A DNA stretch of 61,152 nt. It comes from Streptomyces sp. NRRL S-31 (lineage in GTDB: Bacteria > Actinomycetota > Actinomycetes > Streptomycetales > Streptomycetaceae). Location of the stretch: contig NZ_JOCB01000043.1 of NCBI RefSeq assembly GCF_000718775.1, forward strand, positions 1 to 61,152. The letters are read 5' to 3'. The position numbers were made by a program, and so were the translations under genes. Below the pieces are notes generated by a model, which did no database searches, had not been told where the DNA came from, and was given only the letters and a program-made list of their open reading frames with translations. Position 1 is the stretch's first letter. Each line of letters starts with the position of its first letter. Positions 40,501-48,096 of the stretch are shown here, one piece after another.

Positions 40501-41041
40501 CAAGGCGGACGCGGGCATCGCCCAGCTCACCGGCGGCGAGCACGCCGACGGCGCGGTGGTCACCATCGGCGGCATCATCTCCGGCCTCCAGCGCAAGATG
40601 ACCAAGCAGGGCAACGCCTGGGCGATCGCCACCGTCGAGGACCTCGCCGGCTCCATCGAGTGCATGTTCTTCCCGGCCACCTACCAGCTGGTGTCGACCC
40701 AACTCGTCGAGGACGCCGTGGTCTTCGTCAAGGGCCGCCTCGACAAGCGGGAGGACGTGCCCCGGCTCGTCGCCATGGAGCTGATGGTCCCCGACCTGTC
40801 CAACGCGGGCACCAACGCGCCCGTGGTGCTCACCATCCCGGCGCTGAAGGTGACCCCGCCGATGGTCAGCCGCCTCGGCGAGATCCTCAGCCACCACAAG
40901 GGCGACAGCGAGGTCCGGATCAGGCTCCAGGGCCCGCGCAAGACCACCGTGCTGCGCCTGGACCGGCACCGGGTCAAGCCCGACCCGGCCCTGTTCGGTG
41001 ATCTGAAGGTGCTCCTCGGCCCGTCCTGCCTGGCCGGCTGA
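37502..41041 (+). CDS. dnaE: DNA polymerase III alpha subunit
   Basis: DnaE is the replicative polymerase. The N-terminal PHP domain opens with HLHVHTQYSLLDG. The polymerase active site has PDVDIDF with D417 and D419, and the GRGSAAGS loop precedes it. Helix-hairpin-helix and OB-fold regions follow (the OB near residues 1015-1090). GTG 37502 is chosen because GGAGG lies eight bases upstream and 1179 residues is the length I recall for Streptomyces DnaE1; an earlier in-frame GTG at 37478 is less likely. The gene is monocistronic with a strong terminator. Confidence 0.97.
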   Translation: MSKPPFTHLHVHTQYSLLDGAARLKDMFNACNEMGMTHIAMSDHGNLHGAYDFFHSAKKAGITPIIGIEAYVAPESRRNKRKILWGQPHQKRDDISGSGGYTHKTMWAVNRTGLHNLFRLSSDAYAEGWLQKWPRMDKETIAKWSEGIVASTGCPSGEVQTRLRLGHFDEALKAAAEYQDIFGKDKYFLELMDHGIEIERRVRDGLLEIGRKLGIPPLVTNDSHYTYAHEAGAHDALLCIQTGKNLSDPDRFKFDGTGYYLKSTDEMYAIDSSDAWQEGCANTLLVAEMVDTTGMFEKRDLMPKFDIPEGYTEVTWFKEEVRRGMERRYPGGIPEDRQKQADYEMDTIISMGFPGYFLVVADFIMWAKKQGIAVGPGRGSAAGSIVAYAMGITDLDPIPHGLIFERFLNPERISMPDVDIDFDERRRVEVIRYVTEKYGADKVAMIGTYGTIKAKNAIKDSARVLGYPYAMGDRITKAMPADVLGKGIPLSGITDPAHPRYSEAGEVRGMYENEPDVKKVIDTARGVEGLVRQMGVHAAGVIMSSETITEHVPVWVRHTDGVTITQWDYPSCESLGLLKMDFLGLRNLTIMDDAVKMVKANKGLDIDLLSLPLDDPTTFDLLQRGDTLGVFQFDGGPMRSLLRLMKPDNFEDISAVSALYRPGPMGMNSHTNYALRKNGQQEITPIHPELEAPLKEVLDVTYGLIVYQEQVQKAAQIIAGYSLGEADILRRVMGKKKPEELEKNFVIFQAGARKNNYSDEAIQALWDVLVPFAGYAFNKAHSAAYGLVSYWTAYLKANHPAEYMAALLTSVKDDKDKSAVYLNECRRMGIRVLPPNVNESEANFAAQGDDVILFGLSAVRNVGTNVVESIIKCRKAKGKYTSFPDYLDKVEAVVCNKRTTESLIKAGAFDSMGHTRKGLTAQYEPMIDNVVAVKRKEAEGQFDLFGGMGEETSSEPGFGLDVQFADDEWDKTYLLAQEREMLGLYVSDHPLFGLEHVLSDKADAGIAQLTGGEHADGAVVTIGGIISGLQRKMTKQGNAWAIATVEDLAGSIECMFFPATYQLVSTQLVEDAVVFVKGRLDKREDVPRLVAMELMVPDLSNAGTNAPVVLTIPALKVTPPMVSRLGEILSHHKGDSEVRIRLQGPRKTTVLRLDRHRVKPDPALFGDLKVLLGPSCLAG

Positions 41042-41057
41042 GACCCGTACGGCATGA

Positions 41058-41086
41058 AGGGGCGCACCCCAGGCGGGTGCGCCCCT
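41058..41086 (+). terminator. Terminator after dnaE
   Basis: A perfect 12-bp stem runs from AGGGGCGCACCC (41058-41069) to GGGTGCGCCCCT (41075-41086), with a five-base loop, 17 bases past the dnaE stop. It could also serve the converging small gene that ends at 41114. Confidence 0.85.
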
Positions 41087-41113
41087 CGTGTGTACCGGGC
41101 TTCAACTGCCCTT

Positions 41114-41281
41114 TTAGTTGTGGCCGAAGCTCTTCTGCTTCTTACGAGCAACATCCGCGGGGCTGCCCGAGATCTGCGACACCGGCGACTCGTGCTCCTC
41201 CGCCGGAGGCCGCTGCGCGTGCTCGGTCTGCTGCGCGCGGTTCTGCGGGCCGGCCTGCTTGCGGTTCTTGTTCTTGGCCAT
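41114..41281 (-). CDS. Small basic hydrophilic protein, 55 residues
   Basis: This short gene encodes a charged, Lys/Gln/Arg-rich protein that starts MAKNKNRKQ and ends KKQKSFGHN, with no membrane segment or cysteines. ATG 41281 has a perfect AGGAGG seven bases upstream, which strongly supports translation; the frame extends further upstream without such a site. It is convergent with dnaE. Similar small proteins are found in Streptomyces genomes, but I know of no function. Confidence 0.8.
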   Translation of the reverse strand: MAKNKNRKQAGPQNRAQQTEHAQRPPAEEHESPVSQISGSPADVARKKQKSFGHN

Positions 41282-41337
41282 GGTTCTGCCTCCTGTGGGG
41301 GATCTAGGGGCCAGGGCCGGGACCAGATTCACATATG

Positions 41338-41358
41338 CCGACATCAGGCGCATGTCGG
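41338..41358. promoter_or_regulatory. Inverted repeat in the gap before the small basic gene
   Basis: CCGACAT (41338-41344) and ATGTCGG (41352-41358) are a perfect 7-bp inverted repeat with a seven-base spacer, located 57 bases upstream of the 55-residue gene and 147 bases upstream of the NYN gene. It sits in an AT-richer patch and looks like an operator. Confidence 0.4.
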
Positions 41359-41504
41359 ATAATTACCGTGTGTGACAGGGCAGGTGGGCGGCCCGGAACC
41401 GGAAACGCCACGCCGAAGATCGAGTTCCGGCCGTTAACCCCCGCGCGGTCGGGCAGACTCGAAGGAAGTCCGAAGCAAAACCTCCCGGGAAGAGGGTGAG
41501 TCGC

Positions 41505-42737
41505 GTGGACCGCTGCATCGTCCTGGTGGACGCCGGGTACCTGCTGGGCGCCGCCGCCAGCCTCCTCGCCGGCGAGCCCTCGCGGTCCCGGATCACCGTC
41601 GACCACACCGCGCTGATCCAGGCCCTGCGGGAACGCGCGGAGTCCGAGACCGAGCGCCCGCTGCTGCGCATCTACTGGTTCGACGGCGCACCCGACCGTG
41701 TTCCCCAGCCGGAGCACCGCCGGCTGCGCGTGATGCCCCGGGTCACCGTCCGGCTCGGCGCCCTCACCCGCAGCGACGGGCGCTGGGCGCAGAAGGGCGT
41801 CGACGCCGCCATGCACGCCGAGCTGACCGAGCTGGCCCGCAACCGCGCCTGCTCCGACATCGTCCTGGTCACCGGTGACGGCGATCTGCTGCCCGGCATG
41901 ATGGCCGCCAAGGAGCACGGCGTCGCCGTCCACCTCTGGGCCGTCCAGGCCGCCGACGGCGACTACAACCAGTCCGAGGACCTGGTCGCCGAGGCCGACG
42001 AGCGGCGCGTGCTGGACCGCGCCTGGATCACCCAGGCCGTCCGCGCCAAGGAGCTGACCGGGGTCTGCCCCCCGCCGCCCGCGCCCCGCCCCGAGATCGC
42101 CGCGATCCTCTCCGCGCCGCTGCCCGAGTCCGCGCTCACCGCGACCGCCGAGCGGTCCGCCGAACGGCCCGCGCACCCGCCGGCCGCGTCGGCGGAGAAC
42201 GGCGCCGCGGAGCGGGTCCCCGCCCCGAAGGGCGTCCCCACCCCCAAGGACCTGGCCGCGCTGCGCGCCCCCGGCACTCCCTCGGGCACCCCCTCCGTGC
42301 AGCAGCCGGCGACCGCGACCCTGCGCTGGTCCTCCGACAAGGGCTGGGTCGACCGGCCCGGCGCGGTGTCCGAGTCGCCCGAGGTCGCCGCGATGCCGAC
42401 GCTGGCCCAGCTCACCACCGCCGAACAGCGGTGGGCCGACCGCGAGGAGGACATCACCACCGTCGGCGGCGACCCGTACGAGGTGGGGCAGGTCTTCGCC
42501 CGCCGCTGGATGTCCCGGCTCGGCGACCAGGGCCATCTCCAGCGGCTGTCGCACATGTATCCGCGCATCCCGCACCGCATCGACGGCGAGCTGCTGCGGT
42601 ACGCGGCGCGGTTCGGGCTGCTCGCGCACAAGGACGACCAGATCGACGAGCACGACCGTTACGCCATTCGGGCGGGGTTCTGGCGGGAGTTCGACGTTCC
42701 GGCGGCGGCCGAGCAGCCCGCGCCCGCCGCCGACTGA
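41505..42737 (+). CDS. NYN-domain (PIN-like nuclease fold) protein
   Basis: The N-terminal domain (residues 1-165) is a NYN/PIN-like fold with the acidic residues of a metal-dependent RNase: D9 in LVDAGYLL, an Asp in KGVDAAM, and D125/D127 in VTGDGDLLPG. A Pro/Ala-rich linker follows (about 185-300), and the C-terminal domain (about 300-400) is helical and may be LOTUS/OST-HTH-like. GTG 41505 has GAGGG eight bases upstream; GTG 41496 in frame is too close to any ribosome site. Role in RNA processing is inferred from fold only. Confidence 0.85.
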   Translation: MDRCIVLVDAGYLLGAAASLLAGEPSRSRITVDHTALIQALRERAESETERPLLRIYWFDGAPDRVPQPEHRRLRVMPRVTVRLGALTRSDGRWAQKGVDAAMHAELTELARNRACSDIVLVTGDGDLLPGMMAAKEHGVAVHLWAVQAADGDYNQSEDLVAEADERRVLDRAWITQAVRAKELTGVCPPPPAPRPEIAAILSAPLPESALTATAERSAERPAHPPAASAENGAAERVPAPKGVPTPKDLAALRAPGTPSGTPSVQQPATATLRWSSDKGWVDRPGAVSESPEVAAMPTLAQLTTAEQRWADREEDITTVGGDPYEVGQVFARRWMSRLGDQGHLQRLSHMYPRIPHRIDGELLRYAARFGLLAHKDDQIDEHDRYAIRAGFWREFDVPAAAEQPAPAAD

Positions 42738-42782
42738 CCTCCCGGGGCCGCCCCCAAAGGCGAGTAAAGCCCCCCGACCCCG

Positions 42783-42788
42783 TACTCT
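42783..42788 (+). promoter_or_regulatory. Candidate -10 element for a leaderless ABC operon transcript
   Basis: TACTCT lies eight bases before the GTG at 42797, a spacing that would place the transcription start at or next to the start codon. No good -35 element is visible. Confidence 0.35.
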
Positions 42789-42796
42789 CGTCCCTT

Positions 42797-43810
42797 GTGA
42801 TGACGCGCGCGGCACAGGCACTTCGGTACGACGAGGTCGTACGCGTGCGCGGGCTCGGGAAGACCTACCCGGCCGTCAAGGGCCGCCGGGGCACGCCGGC
42901 CACCCCCGAGGTGCGGGCCACCGACGGGGTGGAGCTGGACGTGCGGCGCGGCGAGGTCTTCGGGCTGCTCGGCCCCAACGGCGCCGGCAAGTCCACCCTC
43001 GTGCGGCAGCTCACCGGGCTGCTGCGGCCGGATACGGGCAGCGTCGAGATACTCGGCCACGACATCGTGCGGCACCCCGAGCGGGCCGCCCGGCTCCTCG
43101 CCTATCTGGGCCAGGAGTCCTCGGCCCTGGACGAGCTGACCGTCTCCCTCGCCGCCGAGACCACCGGACGCCTGCGCGGCCTGGACGCGACGACCGCGCG
43201 GGCCGAGCGCGACGCCGTCCTGGAGGAGCTGGGGCTGACCCCGATCGCCGGACGCGCGCTGAAGAAGCTGTCCGGGGGGCAGCGGCGGCTCGCCTGCTTC
43301 GCCGCCGCCCTCGTCGGCGAGCGCCCGCTGCTCGTGCTGGACGAGCCGACCACCGGCATGGACCCGGTGGCCCGGCGCGCGGTGTGGGCGGCCGTGGACC
43401 GGCGGCGGGCCGAGCGCGGTACGACGGTGCTGCTGGTCACCCACAACGTCATCGAGGCCGAGACGGTCCTGGACCGGGTCGCCGTGCTCGACCAGGGCCG
43501 GGTCATCGCCTGCGACAGCCCCGCCGGGCTCAAGGCCCAGGTCGCCGGCGAGGTGCGGGTGGAGCTGGTGTGGCGGGAGCGGGCACCGCTGGAGGTGCCC
43601 GAGGTGGCCGTGCTGCGCGAGCGGGCGGTGGAGTCCGGGCGGCGCTGGACGCTCCGGCTCGCGCCCGAGGAGGCCCGTGCCGTCGTCGCCACCGTGACCG
43701 GCGGCACCGCCTTCGCCGCCCTGGACGACTTCACGCTCGCCACGCCCAGCCTGGAGGACGTGTACCTGGCGCTGGGCGGGGCGGCCCGGCAGGGACTGGT
43801 GCGGGCGTGA
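42797..43810 (+). CDS. ABC transporter ATP-binding protein
   Basis: This single ATPase domain has Walker A GPNGAGKS (K65), signature LSGGQRR and Walker B LLVLDEPTTGMD, followed by a C-terminal extension typical of ABC-2 drug or polysaccharide exporters (DrrA-like). 337 residues are predicted from GTG 42797, with ATG 42800 as the next codon. No ribosome site is visible, consistent with a leaderless message. The permease gene follows after 85 bases. The substrate is unknown. Confidence 0.92.
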   Translation: MMTRAAQALRYDEVVRVRGLGKTYPAVKGRRGTPATPEVRATDGVELDVRRGEVFGLLGPNGAGKSTLVRQLTGLLRPDTGSVEILGHDIVRHPERAARLLAYLGQESSALDELTVSLAAETTGRLRGLDATTARAERDAVLEELGLTPIAGRALKKLSGGQRRLACFAAALVGERPLLVLDEPTTGMDPVARRAVWAAVDRRRAERGTTVLLVTHNVIEAETVLDRVAVLDQGRVIACDSPAGLKAQVAGEVRVELVWRERAPLEVPEVAVLRERAVESGRRWTLRLAPEEARAVVATVTGGTAFAALDDFTLATPSLEDVYLALGGAARQGLVRA

Positions 43811-43895
43811 GCGGGCGGACCGTGGCCGGCGCGGGGCTCCGCGCGAATGGCGTGGGGGTCCGCGCGACTGCCGTAGGGAAGAGGAGCAGCTCGTC

Positions 43896-44717
43896 GTGAG
43901 TGTCGTACCCGCCGAGGTCGTGCCGGGCGGCGCCCGGGCCGTGCCGGAGACGGCGCCCCGCGCGGCCGAGCTCGGACCGCCCGCGCGGCTGTGGCCGTCT
44001 CTGGCGGCCGTCTACCGGGCGCAGCTGTCCCGGGCCCGGGTGGCGCGCATCCCGCTGCTGTTCGTGGCGACCTTCCAGTCCGTCGGCATCACCGTGATGA
44101 TGCGCGGGGTGGTCGACAGCGGCCCCGAGGCCCAGTCCGTGGTGGCCGGGTCGTCCGTGCTGGTCGTCGCGTACGTGGCGCTGAACCTGCTGTCGCAGTA
44201 CTTCGGGCAGCTGCGGGCCAGCGGCGGACTCGACCACTACGCCACGCTGCCGGTGCCGCCGGCGGCCGTGGTGCTGGGCGCGGCGGCGGCGTACGCCTCC
44301 TTCACCGTGCCGGGGACCTTGGTGACCGCGCTCTTCGGGTGTGCGCTCTTCGGGCTGCCGCTGGCCAACCTGTGGATCCTGGTGGCCGTCATCCCGCTCG
44401 CCGGGGCCGCGCTGGCCGGGCTGGGCGCCGCCTGCGGGCTGCTCGCGCCCCGGCCGGAGCTGGCCACGCTGCTCGGGCAGCTGGGCATGTCGGCGGCGCT
44501 GCTGCTGGGCGTGCTGCCGGCCGACCGGATGCCGGAGATCGTCCGGCTGGCCCGTGATCTGCTGCCCTCCACCTACGGCGTGGAGGCGTACGCGCGGACC
44601 TTCGGGCCGCACCCCGACTGGGCCGTCGTCCTCGCTGACCTGGGGGTGTGCGCGGGGGTCGGAGTCGTCTCGCTGGCCGTGGCCACCCGGGCCTACCGCA
44701 GGGCCGCCGTCCGGTGA
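43896..44717 (+). CDS. ABC-2 type transporter permease
   Basis: This 273-residue protein has six hydrophobic segments after a 45-residue cytoplasmic N-terminus, matching the ABC-2 permease layout. It should form the channel for the ATPase encoded just upstream. GTG 43896 has GAGGAG nine bases upstream. The exported substrate cannot be deduced. A small membrane protein gene follows after 34 bases, possibly in the same transcript. Confidence 0.88.
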   Translation: MSVVPAEVVPGGARAVPETAPRAAELGPPARLWPSLAAVYRAQLSRARVARIPLLFVATFQSVGITVMMRGVVDSGPEAQSVVAGSSVLVVAYVALNLLSQYFGQLRASGGLDHYATLPVPPAAVVLGAAAAYASFTVPGTLVTALFGCALFGLPLANLWILVAVIPLAGAALAGLGAACGLLAPRPELATLLGQLGMSAALLLGVLPADRMPEIVRLARDLLPSTYGVEAYARTFGPHPDWAVVLADLGVCAGVGVVSLAVATRAYRRAAVR

Positions 44718-44751
44718 CGCGGCGCACGGCGCGACCTGGCACGATGGCAGG

Positions 44752-45396
44752 GTGACCGCACCGTTGACTCCGCCACCGCCGCCGCACGACGACTCCCCGA
44801 ACGAGGTCTGGCAGGCTTCGCCGCCGGCCGGGGCACCCGCCGGGAGCGAGTACGAACAGGACGGTCCCGGGATGCGGACGGAAGTGCGGGAGGCCGCCGT
44901 GATCACGGTGGCGGTGGCGCTCGGCGGGGTGCTGCTGGGGCTGCTGTGGTGGTGGCTGGCACCGCACGTACCGCTGGTCGGCGACGAGATCGACAAGAAC
45001 TGGGTCGTGTACCTGAAGGACACCGAGGGGGAGCAGGCGGTCGGGGCCGACGGAACGTTCACCCTGCTGGGGCTCGGGTTCGGAGTCGTCAGCGCGGTCG
45101 TCGTCTTCCTGCTGCGCCGGCGCGGGGGAGTGCCGCTGGCGGTGGCGCTCGGTGTTGGGAGCCTGCTCGGGTCCCTGCTGGCCTGGCGGCTCGGCGTGTG
45201 GCTCGGACCGGACTCCGACGTACTCGCGCACGCGCAGGCCGTGGGCAAGGGGGTGTCGTTCGCGGCGCCGCTGAAGCTGTCGGCGAAGGGCGCGCTGCTG
45301 GCGTGGCCGCTCGCCGCGCTCCTCGCCCACCTGGGCCTCACGGCCCTGTTCGGCCCCCGCGACCCCGAACCGCGCTACGACACCCCGGTCGACTGA
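44752..45396 (+). CDS. Uncharacterised membrane protein, 214 residues
   Basis: A Pro-rich cytoplasmic N-terminus (residues 1-44) is followed by four hydrophobic segments (about 48-70, 98-118, 124-145, 178-198), with an extracytoplasmic loop containing DEIDKNWVVYLKDTEGEQ. It resembles DUF2567-type actinobacterial membrane proteins, but I am not sure of the match. GTG 44752 has no ribosome site. Co-location with the ABC pair suggests, but does not prove, a shared role. Confidence 0.7.
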   Translation: MTAPLTPPPPPHDDSPNEVWQASPPAGAPAGSEYEQDGPGMRTEVREAAVITVAVALGGVLLGLLWWWLAPHVPLVGDEIDKNWVVYLKDTEGEQAVGADGTFTLLGLGFGVVSAVVVFLLRRRGGVPLAVALGVGSLLGSLLAWRLGVWLGPDSDVLAHAQAVGKGVSFAAPLKLSAKGALLAWPLAALLAHLGLTALFGPRDPEPRYDTPVD

Positions 45397-45635
45397 CCTT
45401 CGCCGCCCCGGTCACCTGGTGCCTGCCGGGTGCCGGTATCGCCTCCGTGCTCCGGCCGGGGACACCGGTCCCGTCCCGGCGGCTCTGGCCGCCGGGACGG
45501 CGGCACGGTCACGGGCGGCCCCTGTGCACCGGACGCCCGCTCGGTCGACGGCGGCCCCGGTGCGCCGGTTCCGGTCCGGCGGCCCCGCGGGGGAGGCGTC
45601 GGCCCCGTCCCTAGGGCGGTCGGCGCGGTCCCGGG
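45397..45635. other. Intergenic gap without recognised features
   Basis: This 239-base, extremely GC-rich gap lies between two convergent genes. I saw no convincing gene, repeat, promoter or long hairpin in it. Confidence 0.5.
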
Positions 45636-46136
45636 TCAGGGCCGGCCGATGGGGGCCAGTACCGCGTCCGTCAGATCGGCCAGGGTCGCCGGGGCGAGTT
45701 CCACCTCCAGCCCCCGCCGGCCGGCCGAGACGCAGATCGTGGGGTGGGCGCGGGCCGAGTCGTCGAGGACCGTCGTGAGCTTCTTGCGCTGGCCCAGCGG
45801 AGAGATGCCGCCGCGGACGTAGCCCGTGGTGCGCTCGGCGAGGGCCGGGTCGGCCATGGCCGCCCGCTTGCCGCCCACCGCCGCCGCCAGGGCCTTCAGG
45901 TCCAGCGAGCCGGCCACCGGGACCACGCCGACCACCAGGGAGCCGTCCACGTCGGCCACCAGGGTCTTGAAGACGCGGTCGGGCGGGACGCCCATCGCCT
46001 CCGCCGCCTCCTCGCCGTAGGACGGGTGGGACGGGTCGTGGTCGTAGGCGTGGACGGTGAAGTCCGCGCCCGCCGCCGTCAGGGCCACCGTGGCGGGCGT
46101 CCCCGCGGACTGCTGCTTCTTCGGCTTCTTCGCCAT
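45636..46136 (-). CDS. ybaK: YbaK/EbsC family Cys-tRNA(Pro) deacylase
   Basis: This 166-residue free-standing editing protein hydrolyses Cys-tRNA(Pro) mis-made by prolyl-tRNA synthetase. The catalytic lysine lies in the VFKTLV segment near residue 57, and GYVRGGISPLGQRKKL is the family signature that forms the substrate pocket. The start MAKKPKKQQ is basic. A LON-domain gene ends 22 bases upstream on the same strand, so the two may share a transcript. Confidence 0.92.
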   Translation of the reverse strand: MAKKPKKQQSAGTPATVALTAAGADFTVHAYDHDPSHPSYGEEAAEAMGVPPDRVFKTLVADVDGSLVVGVVPVAGSLDLKALAAAVGGKRAAMADPALAERTTGYVRGGISPLGQRKKLTTVLDDSARAHPTICVSAGRRGLEVELAPATLADLTDAVLAPIGRP

Positions 46137-46158
46137 CGGGAGTGCGGTTCTCCTCGGT

Positions 46159-46899
46159 TCAGTTCAGGCTGGTCGGCGTCCGCGTCAGCTCGAACGCGGG
46201 CAGCGACGGCAGGGTGCGGATGATGGCCGTCTCCGCGCGCAGCAGGTTCAGCTCGTCCCGCAGCCGGGACGCGGTGTCCGGCGCCTGGAGCAGGCGCTGC
46301 TTGGTCGGTGTGTCGTGCACCATCGCGGCGGCCACTAGGTACGACACCACGCTCGGGTCGTCCGGCAGTTCCGTGCCACCGGACAGCGAACGTTCGCGGG
46401 CGCCCGCCAGGCGCTTCTGGTACCGGCGGAAGGACCGCAGGACGTCCTCGGCGAGCGCGCCGGCCTCGTCCCCGGGCTCCTCCGCCAGCTCTTCGAGTTC
46501 GGCGGTGAGGAACGGCCCCGAGGCGTCCACGGACAGCAGCCGCACCCGGGTCGTACCGGTCGTCAGCACCTCGAACGTGCCGTCGGGCCGCTCCCGGACG
46601 GTCGCCGCGTCCGCCACACACCCCACCGCGTGGAGGGCCTTGAGCGGATCGGGGCCGAAGCCGGCGGCCGGACCGCGCTCGGGCCGTGCCGTGGGATCCG
46701 GCATGCCCGGGGCGCTCGGCGCGACCTCCAGGCCGTCGCGGATGGCCACGACGGCGAACCGGCGCGGTTCGTCCTCGGGGGTCTTCAGCAAGTCGCGCAT
46801 CATGGCGCGATAACGCTCCTCGAAGACGTTCAGCGGCAGCACGAGCCCCGGGAACAGCACCGAGTTCAGCGGAAACAGCGGGAGACGGACGGTGGTCAC
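46159..46899 (-). CDS. LON substrate-binding-domain protein
   Basis: This 246-residue protein opens with VRLPLFPLNSVLFPG and LPLNVFEERYRAM, the start of the Lon N-terminal (PUA-like) substrate-binding domain. It has no ATPase or protease domain, so it is a free-standing LON protein of unknown function. A helical region follows (about residues 130-235). GTG 46899 is the start. It lies 11 bases after the stop of an upstream gene on the same strand and 22 before ybaK, so a three-gene operon is plausible. Confidence 0.88.
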   Translation of the reverse strand: MTTVRLPLFPLNSVLFPGLVLPLNVFEERYRAMMRDLLKTPEDEPRRFAVVAIRDGLEVAPSAPGMPDPTARPERGPAAGFGPDPLKALHAVGCVADAATVRERPDGTFEVLTTGTTRVRLLSVDASGPFLTAELEELAEEPGDEAGALAEDVLRSFRRYQKRLAGARERSLSGGTELPDDPSVVSYLVAAAMVHDTPTKQRLLQAPDTASRLRDELNLLRAETAIIRTLPSLPAFELTRTPTSLN

Positions 46900-46910
46900 G
46901 GCGCCCCAGC

Positions 46911-47963
46911 CTAGTGGTCGGCGGCGCGAACGTGTCCGCCGTGGCCGCCGGGAGGCTCCGGCGGCCAGCCCAGCAGCCCGGCCGGAGCGGGTCCGGGGGC
47001 TCCCGACTCCAGGTGTTCGCGCAGCCGCAGGAAGTGGCCGAGCGGGTCGTCGGAGCACCGGTCCCAGGGGAACGACGTGGCGTACGGGCCGATCAGGGCC
47101 AGCTGGGCGCGGGCGTCCTCCCGGCGGTCCAGCCGCAGCAGCACGTACAGCAGTTTGTTGCGCAGCTCGGCGGGCCACGGGTCGGCCGCCGGGAGGCGCC
47201 CGGACAGGGCGATCGCCCGGTCGGCCGCCTCGTCCAGCCGGGACCGCGGCACCTTCGGGCCGCACCCGTCGGTCAGGTAGCCGAAGGCCGCCCGGGCGGG
47301 CAGCGCCTGGACCAGGGAGTCGGCCGGGGCGTCCTGGGCGGCCCGGTCGGCGAAGTCGAAGCACTCGCGGTGGGAGCCGTGCCAGGAGTCGGCCAGGTAG
47401 CGCAGCGCGGCCACATGGCAGCCGTAGTGGTGCGGGGCGCGCCGCACGGCCGCCTCCCACAGCTCCTCGAAGTAGCGGTGGCCGGCCCGTGAGCCGCGCG
47501 CGTGGTCGAGCGCGATCCGCCAGGGCACCGGGTCGCGGTCCTCGGCCCGGGCGGCGGCGGTGATCAGCGGGCTCACCTCGCGCAGCAGCTCGGTCCGGGC
47601 CGGCGAGGGCCAGGCGCGGTCCACCGCCAGCTGGGCCGCGACCAGCAGCACCCCGGGGTCGTCCGGGGCGGTGGCGCGCCACTGGTCGAACCACTCGGGG
47701 CGGGAGCGGGCGAAGGCGGCCAGACGCCGCGCGTACCGGTCCCGGTGCTCCCACTCGGCCGCGGCGCGGGTGACGGCGAGCAGCCCGGCCGCGACGGCGT
47801 ACTCGCCCCGGCCGGCCGCGACGAGGGCGGGCGAGAGACGGTCGTCGGGCGCGTCGAGCACGGCCTCGTCGCCGGCCGGCGGCCGGCCGGCCGGGCGGGT
47901 GAGGCGTTTGGCCGTCCGCGGGGGGCGGATGAACGAGGGCAGCAGAGCCATGGTGTCGACCAT
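46911..47963 (-). CDS. Uncharacterised helical (TPR-like) protein
   Basis: This protein of about 350 residues is rich in Ala, Leu and Arg, with recurring Trp and helical hairpins reminiscent of tetratricopeptide folds, including HYGCHVAALRYLADSWHGSH and CFDFADRAAQ. No catalytic motif, membrane segment or signal is visible. I do not recognise a named family. The start is uncertain: ATG 47963 is used, with ATG 47951 close behind and a TTG at 48035 less likely; none has a strong ribosome site. Confidence 0.7.
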   Translation of the reverse strand: MVDTMALLPSFIRPPRTAKRLTRPAGRPPAGDEAVLDAPDDRLSPALVAAGRGEYAVAAGLLAVTRAAAEWEHRDRYARRLAAFARSRPEWFDQWRATAPDDPGVLLVAAQLAVDRAWPSPARTELLREVSPLITAAARAEDRDPVPWRIALDHARGSRAGHRYFEELWEAAVRRAPHHYGCHVAALRYLADSWHGSHRECFDFADRAAQDAPADSLVQALPARAAFGYLTDGCGPKVPRSRLDEAADRAIALSGRLPAADPWPAELRNKLLYVLLRLDRREDARAQLALIGPYATSFPWDRCSDDPLGHFLRLREHLESGAPGPAPAGLLGWPPEPPGGHGGHVRAADH

Positions 47964-48096
47964 TGAAAGTCCGCAGGCCGGGGCGGCGCCAGAGGTCCCG
48001 GGCAAGTCGTGGAAAGTTGCACGGCCGACGGTCAAGGGCCGGTAAAGGGTGAATGTGCGTCTTGTGGGGGAGTGGTGAGAGTGGTGGGTGTGTGCG

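Noticed and set aside
37361..40969. Open frame of about 1200 codons on the minus strand opposite dnaE
   Set aside because: Low-complexity Val/Leu/Gly/His-rich translation without motifs; dnaE on the plus strand is complete and conserved.
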